From NCBI RefSeq assembly GCF_027497255.1, contig NZ_CP114903.1, positions 3,534,001-3,598,000 on the forward strand: DNA of 64,000 bases, given 5' to 3'. The DNA comes from Micromonospora sp. WMMD882 (GTDB taxonomy: Bacteria > Actinomycetota > Actinomycetes > Mycobacteriales > Micromonosporaceae). The translations under genes were made by a program, and so were the position numbers. This document shows, piece by piece, positions 27,627-37,265 of this stretch. Position 1 is the first letter of the stretch, and every line of letters begins with the position of its first letter. The notes below the pieces were generated by a model. It did no database searches and was not told the origin of the DNA. It saw nothing but the letters and a program-made list of their open reading frames with translations.

Positions 27627-27875
27627 GACGACTCCCTCCCCATCGCCACCGCTGTGACCAGCGGTGGCAGTCATCAAACCGGCCTGCGCCTTGCCGCCGG
27701 CGTCCCACGTTACGGACGCGAAGCGTAGCCGCACGCCGTCCCGTCGGCCGACAATCGTGCACGACTGTTGGGCTGCTGTTACCGCTACGTAACCGTTGGG
27801 GTGCGGCAGATCACGCCACGCGCGCCCCGCCGGCGCCCCGGTGGCCGCCGGCCCCACCCCCGGTGGCCGCCGATC

Positions 27876-28226
27876 TCACCGCCAGAAGACCGCCACCGCC
27901 GCGTTGACCAGGGTCAACCCGATGATCGCCAGGAAGTGCCCCCGGTTGACGGATTCCCGCTTCCGGGAGAAGAAGACCATGACGAAGATGAGCAGCGCGA
28001 GCACCAACTTGGTAACAAGCTTCGCCGGGGCCGGCTCGTCGCCGTCCCGCAGCGGCGCGGAGAGCCCGATCCCGGAGATCAACTGGATCACCGCGCCCCA
28101 AAGGACGGCCGCGTTGATCCGGAACCGGCCGCTGAGGTACTGGGCGATCGCGCCACCGAGCAACAGCGCGAACCCGATCAGATGGACATAGAGAAGGATC
28201 AGCCTGAGTGCTTCCACGTCGTACAT
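27876..28226 (-). CDS. Small integral membrane protein
   Basis: 116 residues with four hydrophobic helices (LILLYVHLIGFALLLGGAIA, AVLWGAVIQLISGIGL, LVTKLVLALLIFVMVFF, FLAIIGLTLVNAAVAVFW). The HLIGFALLLGG pattern resembles small CopD/DUF2269-like membrane proteins, but I cannot name a function. GGGAGG abuts the ATG at 28226, so the GTG at 28217 is an alternative start with better spacing. Confidence 0.8.
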   Translation of the reverse strand: MYDVEALRLILLYVHLIGFALLLGGAIAQYLSGRFRINAAVLWGAVIQLISGIGLSAPLRDGDEPAPAKLVTKLVLALLIFVMVFFSRKRESVNRGHFLAIIGLTLVNAAVAVFWR

Positions 28227-28287
28227 CCTCCCTCATCAACGACGTTTCGTAGTAGCCACCCCGTGTGGGGCGACGGAAGGGCCTTTC

Positions 28288-30090
28288 TCACATCCGCCAG
28301 GCCTGGAAGGTGGGGCCGTCGGCGGGGAGGGTGACCGTGCCGTCGGCGTCCGGCCGCAGGTCGGGCGCGCCGCCGTACCGGTTGTCGGCCGGCGGCAGGC
28401 CGGTCAGCCGGACCAGGCTGCCGGGCGCCCGCCGGGCCAGCACCAGCACCGCCCCGTCCACCGCCTCCCGGACGAAGACCAGGGTGTCCGCGTCCACGTG
28501 CAGCCAGCGCAGGCCGCCGTGGCGCAGGGCCGGCTCGGCCCGGCGCAGCGCCAGCAACGCCCGGTACGTCTCGAACGTCCGCTCGTCCCGCGCCGCCGGC
28601 CGGTCCCACGGCATCGGCGTACGGGAACCCTCGCCGTTGTCGCCGGTCAACCCCCACTCGTCCCCGGCGAAGACCATCGGGGTGCCCGGCATGGTGGCGA
28701 GCAGCCCGGCGGCGACCTCCTGCCGGGCGGCGTCGCCGACCACGGTGCGGATCCGGGCCGAGTCGTGCGAGCCGAGGAGCTGCCACGAGTGGGTGTACGA
28801 CCGCCACGACACCAACGACCGGTAGGCGTTCATGGTGGCCAGCACCGCCCGCCCGTCCCGTCGGGTCACCCCGCCGGGCACGCCGAGGAAGTTCGGCACC
28901 GGTTGGTCGCCGGCCCGCAGCCAGCTCCACACCGGGTCGGTGAAGCCGACGTAGTTCATGGTGCCGTGCCAGCCGTCCCGGTCCAGGTCGCCGGTGTGGT
29001 CGTGGCCGTGTTCGGCCATCACCAGGGCGTCCGCGCGGGTGTCGACGGCCACCGCCCGCAGCAGCGCCGCGACCTCGTGGGTGTACGCGTCCGCGCCCCG
29101 CCGGCCGGTCATGTTCGCCACGTCCACCCGCCAGCCGTCCAGCCCGTACGGCGGACGCAGCCAGCGGCGCAGCAGGGAGTCCGGGTCGGTGGCGAAGCGG
29201 CGGCGCAGCTCGGGGTCGGCCCAGTTGAGCTTGGGCAGCGACCGGACCCCGTTCCACGACTCGTAGTCGCCGCCGGGCCTGTCGAAGTAGTACAGCCCGC
29301 GTTCGGGGGCGTGCGGGTCGGCGACCGCCCGGGTGAACCACTCGTGGGCGTCGCCGGTGTGGTTGCTGGTGATGTCGCCGATCAGCCGCCAGCCCCGGGC
29401 GTGCGCCGCGTCGGCGAGCCGGACGAGGGCGGCGTCCCCGCCGAGCAGCGGGTCCACCCGGTCGAAGCTGGCCGCGTCGTACCGGTGGTTGGACCGGGCC
29501 GGGAAGACCGGCGTCAGGTAGACGGTGTTCACGCCGAGCCGGTCCAGGTGGTCGAGCCGTCCGGTGATCCCGTCGAGGTCGCCGCCGTAGAGCTGGCGGG
29601 GGGTGTCCGGGCCGTACCCGCGCACCGGGGTGTCCCAGTCGCACGGGACGGCCCAGTCCGGGGTGGGCCGGGCGTCCGCCGCGGCGGACCGGGCGAAGCG
29701 GTCCGGGAAGATCTGGTAGATCACCGCGTCCCGGGCCCAGGCCGGCGGCGGGGCGTACGTGACGAGCTTGAAGTCGCCGACGTCCGGCACGTCGTGGTCG
29801 ACCGGCCCGGCGGCGTTGAGCCAGCGCGTGCCGTGCCGGCCGGTGAGCAGGAACCGGTAGTTGCTGACCGGGTTGCGGACCTCGACGTCGGCCCGCCACC
29901 AGACGTCGTCACCGTCCCGCCGGTCGACCACCGCCTCGGCGAAGCGCGGCTCGCCGTCCGGCGTGGTGCGTACGTGCACCCGGCGCACGTCGCTGCCGGC
30001 CGGTACCCGGACCAGGACCGGGACCGTGTCGCCGAGCTCCGGGGCCTGTTCGGGGACGTACCGGGCGGATCCGTCGTGGTGCGGTTGCAT
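28288..30090 (-). CDS. GH13 alpha-amylase/neopullulanase-type maltodextrin hydrolase
   Basis: 600 residues without signal peptide, so cytoplasmic. An N-terminal beta domain (about 1-125, CBM34-like) precedes the catalytic barrel. The four GH13 regions are visible: DITSNHTGD, DGWRVDVANM (nucleophile Asp), VMAEHGHDH (acid/base Glu) and LGSHDSARI (third carboxylate). It probably splits imported maltodextrins. ATG 30090 was chosen; the nine upstream codons are not family-like. Downstream of malG but separated by a hairpin with a pyrimidine tail, so it may be transcribed less than malEFG. Confidence 0.93.
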   Translation of the reverse strand: MQPHHDGSARYVPEQAPELGDTVPVLVRVPAGSDVRRVHVRTTPDGEPRFAEAVVDRRDGDDVWWRADVEVRNPVSNYRFLLTGRHGTRWLNAAGPVDHDVPDVGDFKLVTYAPPPAWARDAVIYQIFPDRFARSAAADARPTPDWAVPCDWDTPVRGYGPDTPRQLYGGDLDGITGRLDHLDRLGVNTVYLTPVFPARSNHRYDAASFDRVDPLLGGDAALVRLADAAHARGWRLIGDITSNHTGDAHEWFTRAVADPHAPERGLYYFDRPGGDYESWNGVRSLPKLNWADPELRRRFATDPDSLLRRWLRPPYGLDGWRVDVANMTGRRGADAYTHEVAALLRAVAVDTRADALVMAEHGHDHTGDLDRDGWHGTMNYVGFTDPVWSWLRAGDQPVPNFLGVPGGVTRRDGRAVLATMNAYRSLVSWRSYTHSWQLLGSHDSARIRTVVGDAARQEVAAGLLATMPGTPMVFAGDEWGLTGDNGEGSRTPMPWDRPAARDERTFETYRALLALRRAEPALRHGGLRWLHVDADTLVFVREAVDGAVLVLARRAPGSLVRLTGLPPADNRYGGAPDLRPDADGTVTLPADGPTFQAWRM

Positions 30091-30130
30091 GCTGGAGCCC
30101 TCTTCCGTCAGGAACAACAGGGGAAAGAAG

Positions 30131-30173
30131 GCGGGCTGCCCGCCGGGTCGGTCGACCCTGACGGGCAGCCCGC
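30131..30173 (-). terminator. Terminator-like hairpin between malG and the amylase gene
   Basis: Perfect 12-bp stem GCGGGCTGCCCG (30131-30142) / CGGGCAGCCCGC (30162-30173). On the minus strand it is followed by CTTCTTTCCCC, a T-rich tail as in intrinsic terminators. Confidence 0.75.
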
Positions 30174-30228
30174 GACTGCTCCGGTGTACGCCGACGAACG
30201 CCGACGCCCTTGCCGAGAACCAACCGTT

Positions 30229-31152
30229 CTAGCCTTTCACCGCTCCGGCGGTGAGGCCGGAGACGATGTACCGCTGCAACGCCTGGAACACCAGCACGGT
30301 CGGGATCGCGGTGAGCAGGGTGGCCGCCGCGAAGATGCCGAAGTTGTTGTTCCGCTCGTTGCCCTGCAACATGCCGTACATGCCGACCGCGAGGGTCTTC
30401 GACTCGCTGTCGGTGAGGAACACGTTGGCCATCAGGAACTCGTTGATCGTGCTGATGAAGGCGAGCAGGCCGGTCACCGCCAGGATCGGCGCCACCAGCG
30501 GCAGCATGATCCGGAAGAAGACCTGGGCGTGCGTCGCGCCGTCCATGGTGGCCGACTCGTCCAGCTCCCGGGGGAGCGTGTCGAAGAAGCCCTTCATCAG
30601 CCAGGTGTTCACGCCGAGCGCCCCGCCGAGGTAGAGCAGCATCAGCCCCCACGGGGTGTTGAAGCCGATCTCCGGCCACAGGTCGGTGATCGTGCCGAAG
30701 ATCAGGAAGATCGCCACGATCGCCAGGAACTGCGGGAACATCTGGATCAGCAGCAGCGACAGCAGGCCGACCCGCCGGCCCCGGAACCGCATCCGGGAGA
30801 AGGCGTACGCGGCCAGCGACGACAGGAACACCGAGATGAAGGAGGCCAGCCCGGCGATCAGCAGCGAGTTCAGGAACCACCGTTCGAACGCGGTCCGCTC
30901 GAACAGCTCGCCGAAGTTGCCGAACGACACCCCGTCGGTCGGCACCAGCTCCGTGGAGGACAGGGTGCCCAGCGGGTTGAGCGCCGCGGAGAACACGAAC
31001 ACGATCGGGAAGAGGCTGAACACCACCCCGAGCACGCCGACCAGGTGCCGCCAGCCGACCCGGGCGAACCAGCGACCGCGTCCGCCGTTGCGGTCGGCCG
31101 GGGTCCGGGCCGTGGTCGCGCGAGAGGCGGTCGGCTCTGCCGCTGTGGTCAC
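30229..31152 (-). CDS. malG: Maltose/maltodextrin ABC permease MalG
   Basis: 307 residues, six predicted helices, with the EAA loop ELDESATMDGATHAQVFFRI that contacts the ATPase. The GTG start overlaps the malF stop. No ATPase gene is present in the cluster, so the importer presumably uses a shared MsiK-type ATPase encoded elsewhere, as known in Streptomyces; that is inference here. Confidence 0.95.
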   Translation of the reverse strand: MTTAAEPTASRATTARTPADRNGGRGRWFARVGWRHLVGVLGVVFSLFPIVFVFSAALNPLGTLSSTELVPTDGVSFGNFGELFERTAFERWFLNSLLIAGLASFISVFLSSLAAYAFSRMRFRGRRVGLLSLLLIQMFPQFLAIVAIFLIFGTITDLWPEIGFNTPWGLMLLYLGGALGVNTWLMKGFFDTLPRELDESATMDGATHAQVFFRIMLPLVAPILAVTGLLAFISTINEFLMANVFLTDSESKTLAVGMYGMLQGNERNNNFGIFAAATLLTAIPTVLVFQALQRYIVSGLTAGAVKG

Positions 31153-32789
31153 GAGTACACCTCCTCCTGCTTACGGGTACGCCGGAAGCTGACCGCCGAC
31201 ACCACCGCGACGATGGTGAAGATGAACAGCGAGATCGCCGCGGCGAAGCCGAACTCGGCGCCCTGCCCGCCGAACGCCAACCGGTACGTGTACGTGATGA
31301 GCAGGTCGGTCGCCCCGTTGGTCGGGTTGTCCGCCGGGAAGGGCGAGCCCTCGGTGGTCAGGTAGATCGCGTTGAAGTTGTTGAAGTTGTACGCGAACGA
31401 CGCGATCAGCAGCGGGGAGAGCGCCACCAGCAGCAGCGGCAGGGTGACCGCCCTGAACGACTGCCAGGGCGAGGCCCCGTCGACCGAGGTGGCCTCGGTG
31501 AGCTCGCTGGGGATGGCCTGCAACGCCCCGGTGGTGACCAGGAACATGTACGGGTACCCGAGCCAGAGCTGCACCAGGATCACCGCGAACCGGGCGGTCC
31601 ACTCGCCACCCAGCCAGTTCACCCCGAGCCCGAACAGGTTGTTGATCAGCCCGAAGTCGGTGTTGAACATGTCCCGCCAGACCAGCAGCATCGCGAACGA
31701 CGGCATGGCGTACGGCAGGATCAGCAGCACCCGGTAGACGTTCGTGTAGCGCATCCGGGGCGAGTGCAGGGCCAACGCGATGGCCATGCCGAGGACGAAC
31801 GTGCCGCCGGTGGAGCCGATCGCGAAGGCGAAGTTCCAGATCAGCGTGCCGAAGAACGGCCCGGAGACGTTCCCGTCGGTGATCACCCGGGTGAAGTTCG
31901 ACAGGCCGACGTTGACCTTCCAGCCCTGGGCCAGCCGTTCGCCGTCGGCGGCGACGAACGCGCCGGCGTCCGCGTCCGCCGTCCAGGTCCTGCCGGTCTC
32001 GTTGTCGCGGATGCAGTCGCACCCCTGGTCGTACGCCCGGACGGCCCGACCCTCGTAGGCGCGGGACAGGCCGGAGGAGCGCAGCGCGCCGGCGTCGGTG
32101 GGCACCACCAGGTCGGTGATCTCCTGGCTGCGGGCGCTGGCCTGGCCGAAGCTGAGGACGGTGTAGCCCTCGGCGGCGGTGACCTTGCCGCCGGCGCCGA
32201 GGGTGACGTCGGCGGCGTCGAGCGCGGTCAGCCCGTCGGTGTCTCCGACGGACACCTGACCGGTGGCCGGATCGGTGACCAGGAAGACCAGCGGCGCGGT
32301 GGCCGGGTCGCCCTCGGTGGCGACGGAGAGCGCGTACTCGGCCGAGCCGGGCACCTGCTGCACCGAGGCGGTCTGGATCGCGACGATCGCGTCGTCCTTG
32401 CTGCCCCGGTGACCGTCACCGAAGTTGGTGAACGCCGTGCTGGCCGTGTACAGCACCGGGAACACCTGGAACGCGATGAGGAAGAGCGTGCCGGGGACGA
32501 GGTACTTCGCCGGGACGTGCCGGGGGGTCAGGTAGAGGTAGAACAGGCCGGCGGTGGTGGCCGCCAGCAGCGCCAGCCCGGCCCACTTCTCGCCGTCGAC
32601 GAGCGGGAAGGCCGCCCAGACCGCGATGCCGGCGGTCAGGCCGAGCAGGATCACCTTGACGGCCAGGCCGGTCAGGGTGACCGGCGTGTCGTTGCGCGCG
32701 GTACGGCGCTTCCGCGCGGGCCGGGAGCCGGTGGGCTCCCGGCCCGGGGCCTGGTTGGCAGGCCCCGAGCCGGACAGCGACGTGGTCAT
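31149..32789 (-). CDS. malF: Maltose/maltodextrin ABC permease MalF
   Basis: 546 residues. After two N-terminal helices comes a large extracellular loop of about 190 residues (roughly 115-305, including a CDC pair), comparable to the P2 loop of enteric MalF that touches the binding protein. The core permease follows, with EAA loop LTEATSVDGASPWQSFRAVT. The start ATG overlaps the malE stop by one base (TAATG). Confidence 0.95.
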   Translation of the reverse strand: MTTSLSGSGPANQAPGREPTGSRPARKRRTARNDTPVTLTGLAVKVILLGLTAGIAVWAAFPLVDGEKWAGLALLAATTAGLFYLYLTPRHVPAKYLVPGTLFLIAFQVFPVLYTASTAFTNFGDGHRGSKDDAIVAIQTASVQQVPGSAEYALSVATEGDPATAPLVFLVTDPATGQVSVGDTDGLTALDAADVTLGAGGKVTAAEGYTVLSFGQASARSQEITDLVVPTDAGALRSSGLSRAYEGRAVRAYDQGCDCIRDNETGRTWTADADAGAFVAADGERLAQGWKVNVGLSNFTRVITDGNVSGPFFGTLIWNFAFAIGSTGGTFVLGMAIALALHSPRMRYTNVYRVLLILPYAMPSFAMLLVWRDMFNTDFGLINNLFGLGVNWLGGEWTARFAVILVQLWLGYPYMFLVTTGALQAIPSELTEATSVDGASPWQSFRAVTLPLLLVALSPLLIASFAYNFNNFNAIYLTTEGSPFPADNPTNGATDLLITYTYRLAFGGQGAEFGFAAAISLFIFTIVAVVSAVSFRRTRKQEEVYS

Positions 32790-34042
32790 TACTTGATCGA
32801 GCCGGCGATCGTCTTGCCGGCGGCGGTGACGGTGGTCGTCGGGTCCGCGCCGCCGATGACGGCCGCCTCGGCCTTGCCGAACGGGTCCCAGATCGCGGCC
32901 ATCGCCGGGATCGCCGGGAGGACCTGGCCGTTCTTACCCGCCTCCTGGAACTTCACCAGGTCGGGGTCGTTGCCCTTGACCTGGTCGAGGGCGGCGGTCA
33001 GCGCCGGGGGACGCGGCTCGGCGTTGTAGAGCGCCACGGCCAGCTCGGGGGTGCTGGTGTAGTTGGCCACGAACTCCTGCGCCACGGCCTTGTTCTTGCC
33101 CTTCGCGGCGACGTAGAACGCCTGCACGCCGACGAACGGCTGAGCCTCCTTGCCGCCGGCGAAGCCGGGGAACGCGGAGATGTCGTACTTGAGGTTGGCC
33201 TTCTTCACGTCGGTGACCGCCCACGGGCCGGACGCCAGGAAGGCGCACTTCTTGCTGGTGAAGGTGGCGATGGAGTTGGTGTCGGCGATGGAGCGCTTGA
33301 GCACGCCCGCGCCCTTCTCGCCGAGCGCGCCGATCTTCTTGAACGCCTCGATCGACTCCGGCTTGCCGACGCCGAGGTCGGTCGGGTCGTAGTCGCCGTT
33401 GGCGGTGGTGCCGAAGAGGTAGCCGCCGGCCGAGGTGTAGAGCGGGTAGATGTGGTACGCGTCGCCGTTCTGGCCGACCTGGAGGCAGAGGGTCTCGGTG
33501 ACCTTCTTCTCCGCCTTGAGCTTCTGCCCGGCGGCGACCAGCTCCTCGATCGTCTTCGGCGCCTCGGGGGCCAGCTCGGTGTTGCGGATCAGCGCGAGGT
33601 TCTCCTGCGCGTACGGCACGCCGTAGACCTGGCCGTTGAAGGTGACCGCCTTGATGGAGATCTCGCTGAAGGCGCTCTTCTGGTCGGCGGCGAGCTGCAC
33701 CGGCTCGATCGCGCCGTTCTGCACCAGGTTGCCGATCCAGTCGTGCGCGCCGACCACGACGTCCGGCCCGTTGCCCTGCTGGGCGGCGGTGACGAAGTTG
33801 GTCTGCAGGTCCTTGGAGATGGCTTCGACCTTGACGGTGACGCCGTTGGCCTGGCCGAACTTCTCGGCGAACGGCGCGAGGGCGGCGGTCCGCTTGTCGT
33901 CGGCCCAGATCACCAGCTCGCCGCCGGCGGCCTTGGCGGACTCCTGGGTGGCCGGCTCGTCGTTGCTGTCGCCGCCACCGCAGCCGGACGCGGCGAGCGC
34001 CAGGGCGACGGCGGCGACCACACCCGCGGTACGGATGCGCAT
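32789..34042 (-). CDS. malE: Maltose/maltodextrin-binding lipoprotein MalE
   Basis: 417 residues. Lipoprotein signal with lipobox LALAASGC, then an SBP type 1 receptor (ELVIWADDKRTAALAPFAEKF; VYGVPYAQENLALIRN; FLASGPWAVTDV; FVGVQAFYVAAKGKN). The ATG at 34042 with AGGAG upstream is clear; the open frame beyond it is promoter DNA. First gene of malEFG, transcribed away from malR with operator-like repeats between them. Confidence 0.95.
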   Translation of the reverse strand: MRIRTAGVVAAVALALAASGCGGGDSNDEPATQESAKAAGGELVIWADDKRTAALAPFAEKFGQANGVTVKVEAISKDLQTNFVTAAQQGNGPDVVVGAHDWIGNLVQNGAIEPVQLAADQKSAFSEISIKAVTFNGQVYGVPYAQENLALIRNTELAPEAPKTIEELVAAGQKLKAEKKVTETLCLQVGQNGDAYHIYPLYTSAGGYLFGTTANGDYDPTDLGVGKPESIEAFKKIGALGEKGAGVLKRSIADTNSIATFTSKKCAFLASGPWAVTDVKKANLKYDISAFPGFAGGKEAQPFVGVQAFYVAAKGKNKAVAQEFVANYTSTPELAVALYNAEPRPPALTAALDQVKGNDPDLVKFQEAGKNGQVLPAIPAMAAIWDPFGKAEAAVIGGADPTTTVTAAGKTIAGSIK

Positions 34043-34170
34043 CGGTACTCCTGTCGTCAACGCGGGCCTGCCGTGCGACGGCGGCCCGCCAGTGGAAACC
34101 TCGGTAAAGTTCGGGATGTGTACCGGCGCCGCGTGCTGCGCCGCTGCTCTCGCGTGTTGCCGGGACGTTA

Positions 34171-34224
34171 GCAAGAGGTTGCAGATAATGGAAGGGCTTG
34201 CAGACGTGTACGCAAGAAGTTGCG
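34171..34224. promoter_or_regulatory. Putative MalR operators in the malE/malR gap
   Basis: Two inverted repeats of the form GCAA-N4-TTGC, GCAAGAGGTTGC (34171-34182) and CGCAAGAAGTTGCG (34211-34224), lie 41 bp apart centre to centre. A CTTGCAG heptamer (34197-34203) lies between them, a motif reported for MalR sites in Streptomyces. They lie just upstream of malR in a comparatively AT-rich stretch, so MalR would control both directions. Confidence 0.65.
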
Positions 34225-34244
34225 GTTGAGCTAAAGTTCGGCCC

Positions 34245-35351
34245 ATGCGCGCTCGACTGTCCGACATCGCCCAGCAGGCCGACGTCAGCGAGGCCACGGT
34301 GTCGCGGGTGCTCAACGACCGCCCCGGCGTGGCCCCCGAGACCCGGCAGGCCGTGCTGACCGCTCTCGACGTGCTCGGCTACGAGCGCCCCGCCCGCCTG
34401 CGCAAACGCAGCGCCGGGCTGGTCGGCCTGGTCGTGCCCGAGCTGGACAATCCCATCTTCCCCGCGTTCGCCCAGGTCATCGAGTCGACCCTGGCGCAGA
34501 GCGGGTTCACCCCGGTGCTGTGCACCCAGACCCCCGGCGGGGTCACCGAGGACGAGTACGTCGAGATGCTGCTCGACCGCCAGGTCTCCGGTGTCGTCTT
34601 CGTCTCCGGCCTGCACGCCGACACCGCCGCCAACCACGACCGCTACCGGGCGCTGATCGCCCGGCCGCTGCCCATCGTGATGATCAACGGCTTCGCCCCC
34701 GGCATCGCCGCGCCCTTCGTCTCCTGCGACGACGGCGAGGCCACCGAGCTGGCCGTGGCGCACCTGGTGGCCCTCGGGCACCGCCGGATCGGCCTGATCA
34801 CCGGCCCGGACCGGTTCGTCCCCGTGCAGCGCCGGGTGGCCGGCTACCGGGCCGCCATGACCCGCCTGCTCGACGTCGACGAGACCGAGCTGGAAGCGCT
34901 CGCCGAGCTGTCGCTGTTCGGCGTGGAGGGCGGCGAGGCCGCCGCCGGCCGGCTCATCGAACGCGGCGTGACCGGCATCGTCTGCGGCTCCGACCTGATG
35001 GCGCTCGGCGCGGTCCGGGCCGCCCGGCAGCGCGGCCTGGCCGTCCCGGCCGACCTCTCCGTGGTCGGCTACGACGACTCGCCGCTGATGGCCTTCACCG
35101 ACCCGCCGCTGACCACCATGCGTCAGCCGGTGACCGCGATGTCGGTGGCCGCCGTCCGCGCCCTGGTCGACGAGATCAACGGGCACGGCGCCCCGCACTC
35201 GGAGTACCTCTTCCGGCCCGAGCTGGTGGTGCGCGGCTCCACCGCGGTCGCCCGCCCCGCCGACGCCGGATCCGGGCCCGCCGGGTCGCCGGGCGGGGCC
35301 GCCCCCACCCGGCAACGTCCGGCGCCGCCGGCGCTCGTCGTACCCGCCTGA
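34245..35351 (+). CDS. malR: LacI-family maltose regulator MalR
   Basis: 368 residues. LacI helix-turn-helix at residues 4-25 (LSDIAQQADVSEATVSRVLN), hinge region to about 60, and a sugar-binding effector domain (AGLVGLVVPELDNPIFPAF, GHRRIGLITGP, VVGYDDSPLMAFTDPPLTT). The Pro/Gly-rich C-terminal tail of about 25 residues is extra. Divergent from malE and directly upstream of the alpha-glucosidase gene. By analogy with Streptomyces MalR it represses malEFG until maltose-type inducers are present. Confidence 0.92.
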   Translation: MRARLSDIAQQADVSEATVSRVLNDRPGVAPETRQAVLTALDVLGYERPARLRKRSAGLVGLVVPELDNPIFPAFAQVIESTLAQSGFTPVLCTQTPGGVTEDEYVEMLLDRQVSGVVFVSGLHADTAANHDRYRALIARPLPIVMINGFAPGIAAPFVSCDDGEATELAVAHLVALGHRRIGLITGPDRFVPVQRRVAGYRAAMTRLLDVDETELEALAELSLFGVEGGEAAAGRLIERGVTGIVCGSDLMALGAVRAARQRGLAVPADLSVVGYDDSPLMAFTDPPLTTMRQPVTAMSVAAVRALVDEINGHGAPHSEYLFRPELVVRGSTAVARPADAGSGPAGSPGGAAPTRQRPAPPALVVPA

Positions 35352-35380
35352 GCGCGGTACGGCGGCACGGCCGGGCCGTT

Positions 35381-35410
35381 TCTTGCGCAAGAGCTGCTTG
35401 ACTCTTGCAG
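35381..35410. promoter_or_regulatory. Putative MalR operator before the alpha-glucosidase gene
   Basis: Perfect palindrome TCTTGCGCAAGA (35381-35392), followed by CTTGCAG (35404-35410), the same heptamer as in the malE/malR gap. It lies about 100 bases upstream of the GH13 start codon. Confidence 0.6.
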
Positions 35411-35508
35411 CGCCGGAACGGCATTCTGCACGCACACACCCGCGCCGTCCACCGTCCGTACGGCTGCCGGATGTCGCCGTCCCGCGCCACAGAACGGGGT
35501 ACGCCACC

Positions 35509-37182
35509 GTGACCGACCACCACTCCCCCACCGGCCAGCCCCGCACCGAGGAGCGCCCGGCCACCGCCGTCGACCTCGACTGGTGGCGCTCCGCGGTGGT
35601 CTACCAGGTCTACGTCCGCAGCTTCGCCGACTCCGACGGCGACGGGATCGGCGACCTCCCGGGCATCCGGGAGCGGCTGCCGTACCTGCGGGACCTGGGA
35701 GTGGACGCGCTCTGGCTGACCCCCTTCTACACCTCGCCGATGGTCGACGGCGGCTACGACGTGGCCGACTACCGCGACGTCGACCCGATGTTCGGCACGC
35801 TGGCCGACTTCGACCACATGATCGCCGACGCGCACGCCCTCGGCCTGCGGATCATCGTGGACCTGGTGCCGAACCACACCTCCAGCGCCCACCCGTGGTT
35901 CCAGGCCGCGCTCGCCGCCGCCCCCGGCTCACCCGTTCGGGCCCGGTACCTCTTCGCCGACGGGCAGGGCGCGCACGGCGAGCTGCCGCCGAACGACTGG
36001 GAGAGCATCTTCGGCGGCCCGGCCTGGACCCGGGTCCCCGACGGCCAGTGGTACCTGCACCTGTTCGACCCCGCCCAGCCCGACCTGAACTGGCGGCATC
36101 CCGAGGTGCGGGCCGAGTTCGAGGACATCCTCCGGTTCTGGCTGGACCGGGGCGTGGACGGGTTCCGGATCGACGTGGCCCACGGCATGATCAAGGCCGA
36201 GGGGCTGCCGGACGTCGGGTTCAGCACCATGACCACCGGCCGGCGGCAGGTGGAGCTGCTCGGCAAGGGCCGGCTGCCGTACTTCGACCAGGACGAGGTG
36301 CACGACATCTACCGCGCCTGGCGGCCCATCCTGGACAGCTACCCCGGCGGCCGGATGGCGGTGGCCGAGGCGTGGGCCGAGACCCCGCAGCGGCTGGCCC
36401 GCTACATCGGCCCGGACGAGCTGCACCAGGCGTTCAGCTTCGACTTCCTCGACGCCACCTGGTCGGCCGACTCGTTCCGGAAGGTGATCGACACCGCGCT
36501 GGGCGAGTCGACGATCGTCGGCGCGCCGACCACCTGGGTGCTCTCCAACCACGACAAGCAACGGCACGTCACCCGGTACGGCGACGGCGAGGTCGGGTTG
36601 CGCCGGGCCCGGGCGGCCAGCCTGCTCATGCTCGCCCTGCCCGGCTGCGCGTACCTCTACCAGGGCGAGGAGCTGGGCCTGCCGGAGGTGCTCGACCTCC
36701 CCGACGAGCTGCGCCAGGACCCGTCGTTCCTGCGCACCGGCGAGAGCCGGGACGGCTGCCGGGTGCCGATCCCGTGGAGCGGCCAGCTCGCCCCGTACGG
36801 CTTCGGACCGGCCGGCAGCGAGCTGAGCTGGCTGCCGGCCCCGGCCACCTGGGCGGCCCTCTCGGTCGCCGCGCAGACCGGCGCGCCCGGCTCGACGCTG
36901 GAGCTGTACCGGGCCGCGCTGCGGATCCGGCACGAGCACCCGGCGCTGGCCGCCGGCGCCGGCGACGTCACCTGGCGGGAAACCGCCCCCGGCCTGCTGG
37001 CCTTCGACCGGTCCGCCGGCGACGCCGGGCTGACCTGCGTGGTCAACCTCGGCGGCGCGCCGGTGACCGTCACCGGGTACGGCCAGCCGATCGTCGCCAG
37101 CGCGCCGCTGACCGCCGAGGGTGACGGGTATCTCCTGCCCGAGGACGCCGCGGTGTGGTTCGACCGGCCCCGGGTCGGGTAG
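35509..37182 (+). CDS. GH13 alpha-glucosidase (oligo-1,6-glucosidase type)
   Basis: 557 residues, no signal peptide, cytoplasmic. GH13 regions: VDLVPNHTSS, GFRIDVAHGM (nucleophile Asp), VAEAWAET (acid/base Glu) and LSNHDKQRH. The N-terminal DWWRSAVVYQVYVRSFADSDGDG is typical of alpha-glucosidases that release glucose from short maltodextrins. GTG 35509 was chosen since family similarity begins about 20 residues later; the ribosome site is weak. It lies downstream of malR with its own operator-like sequence, completing the uptake-to-glucose pathway. Confidence 0.94.
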   Translation: MTDHHSPTGQPRTEERPATAVDLDWWRSAVVYQVYVRSFADSDGDGIGDLPGIRERLPYLRDLGVDALWLTPFYTSPMVDGGYDVADYRDVDPMFGTLADFDHMIADAHALGLRIIVDLVPNHTSSAHPWFQAALAAAPGSPVRARYLFADGQGAHGELPPNDWESIFGGPAWTRVPDGQWYLHLFDPAQPDLNWRHPEVRAEFEDILRFWLDRGVDGFRIDVAHGMIKAEGLPDVGFSTMTTGRRQVELLGKGRLPYFDQDEVHDIYRAWRPILDSYPGGRMAVAEAWAETPQRLARYIGPDELHQAFSFDFLDATWSADSFRKVIDTALGESTIVGAPTTWVLSNHDKQRHVTRYGDGEVGLRRARAASLLMLALPGCAYLYQGEELGLPEVLDLPDELRQDPSFLRTGESRDGCRVPIPWSGQLAPYGFGPAGSELSWLPAPATWAALSVAAQTGAPGSTLELYRAALRIRHEHPALAAGAGDVTWRETAPGLLAFDRSAGDAGLTCVVNLGGAPVTVTGYGQPIVASAPLTAEGDGYLLPEDAAVWFDRPRVG

Positions 37183-37265
37183 ACCTGATCTCACCTGGTC
37201 GTCCGTCGTGCTCCGCGCCGACGGGCGACTGGGGCAGACGACCCCTTGTGGTGGGGGGTGGGTGA

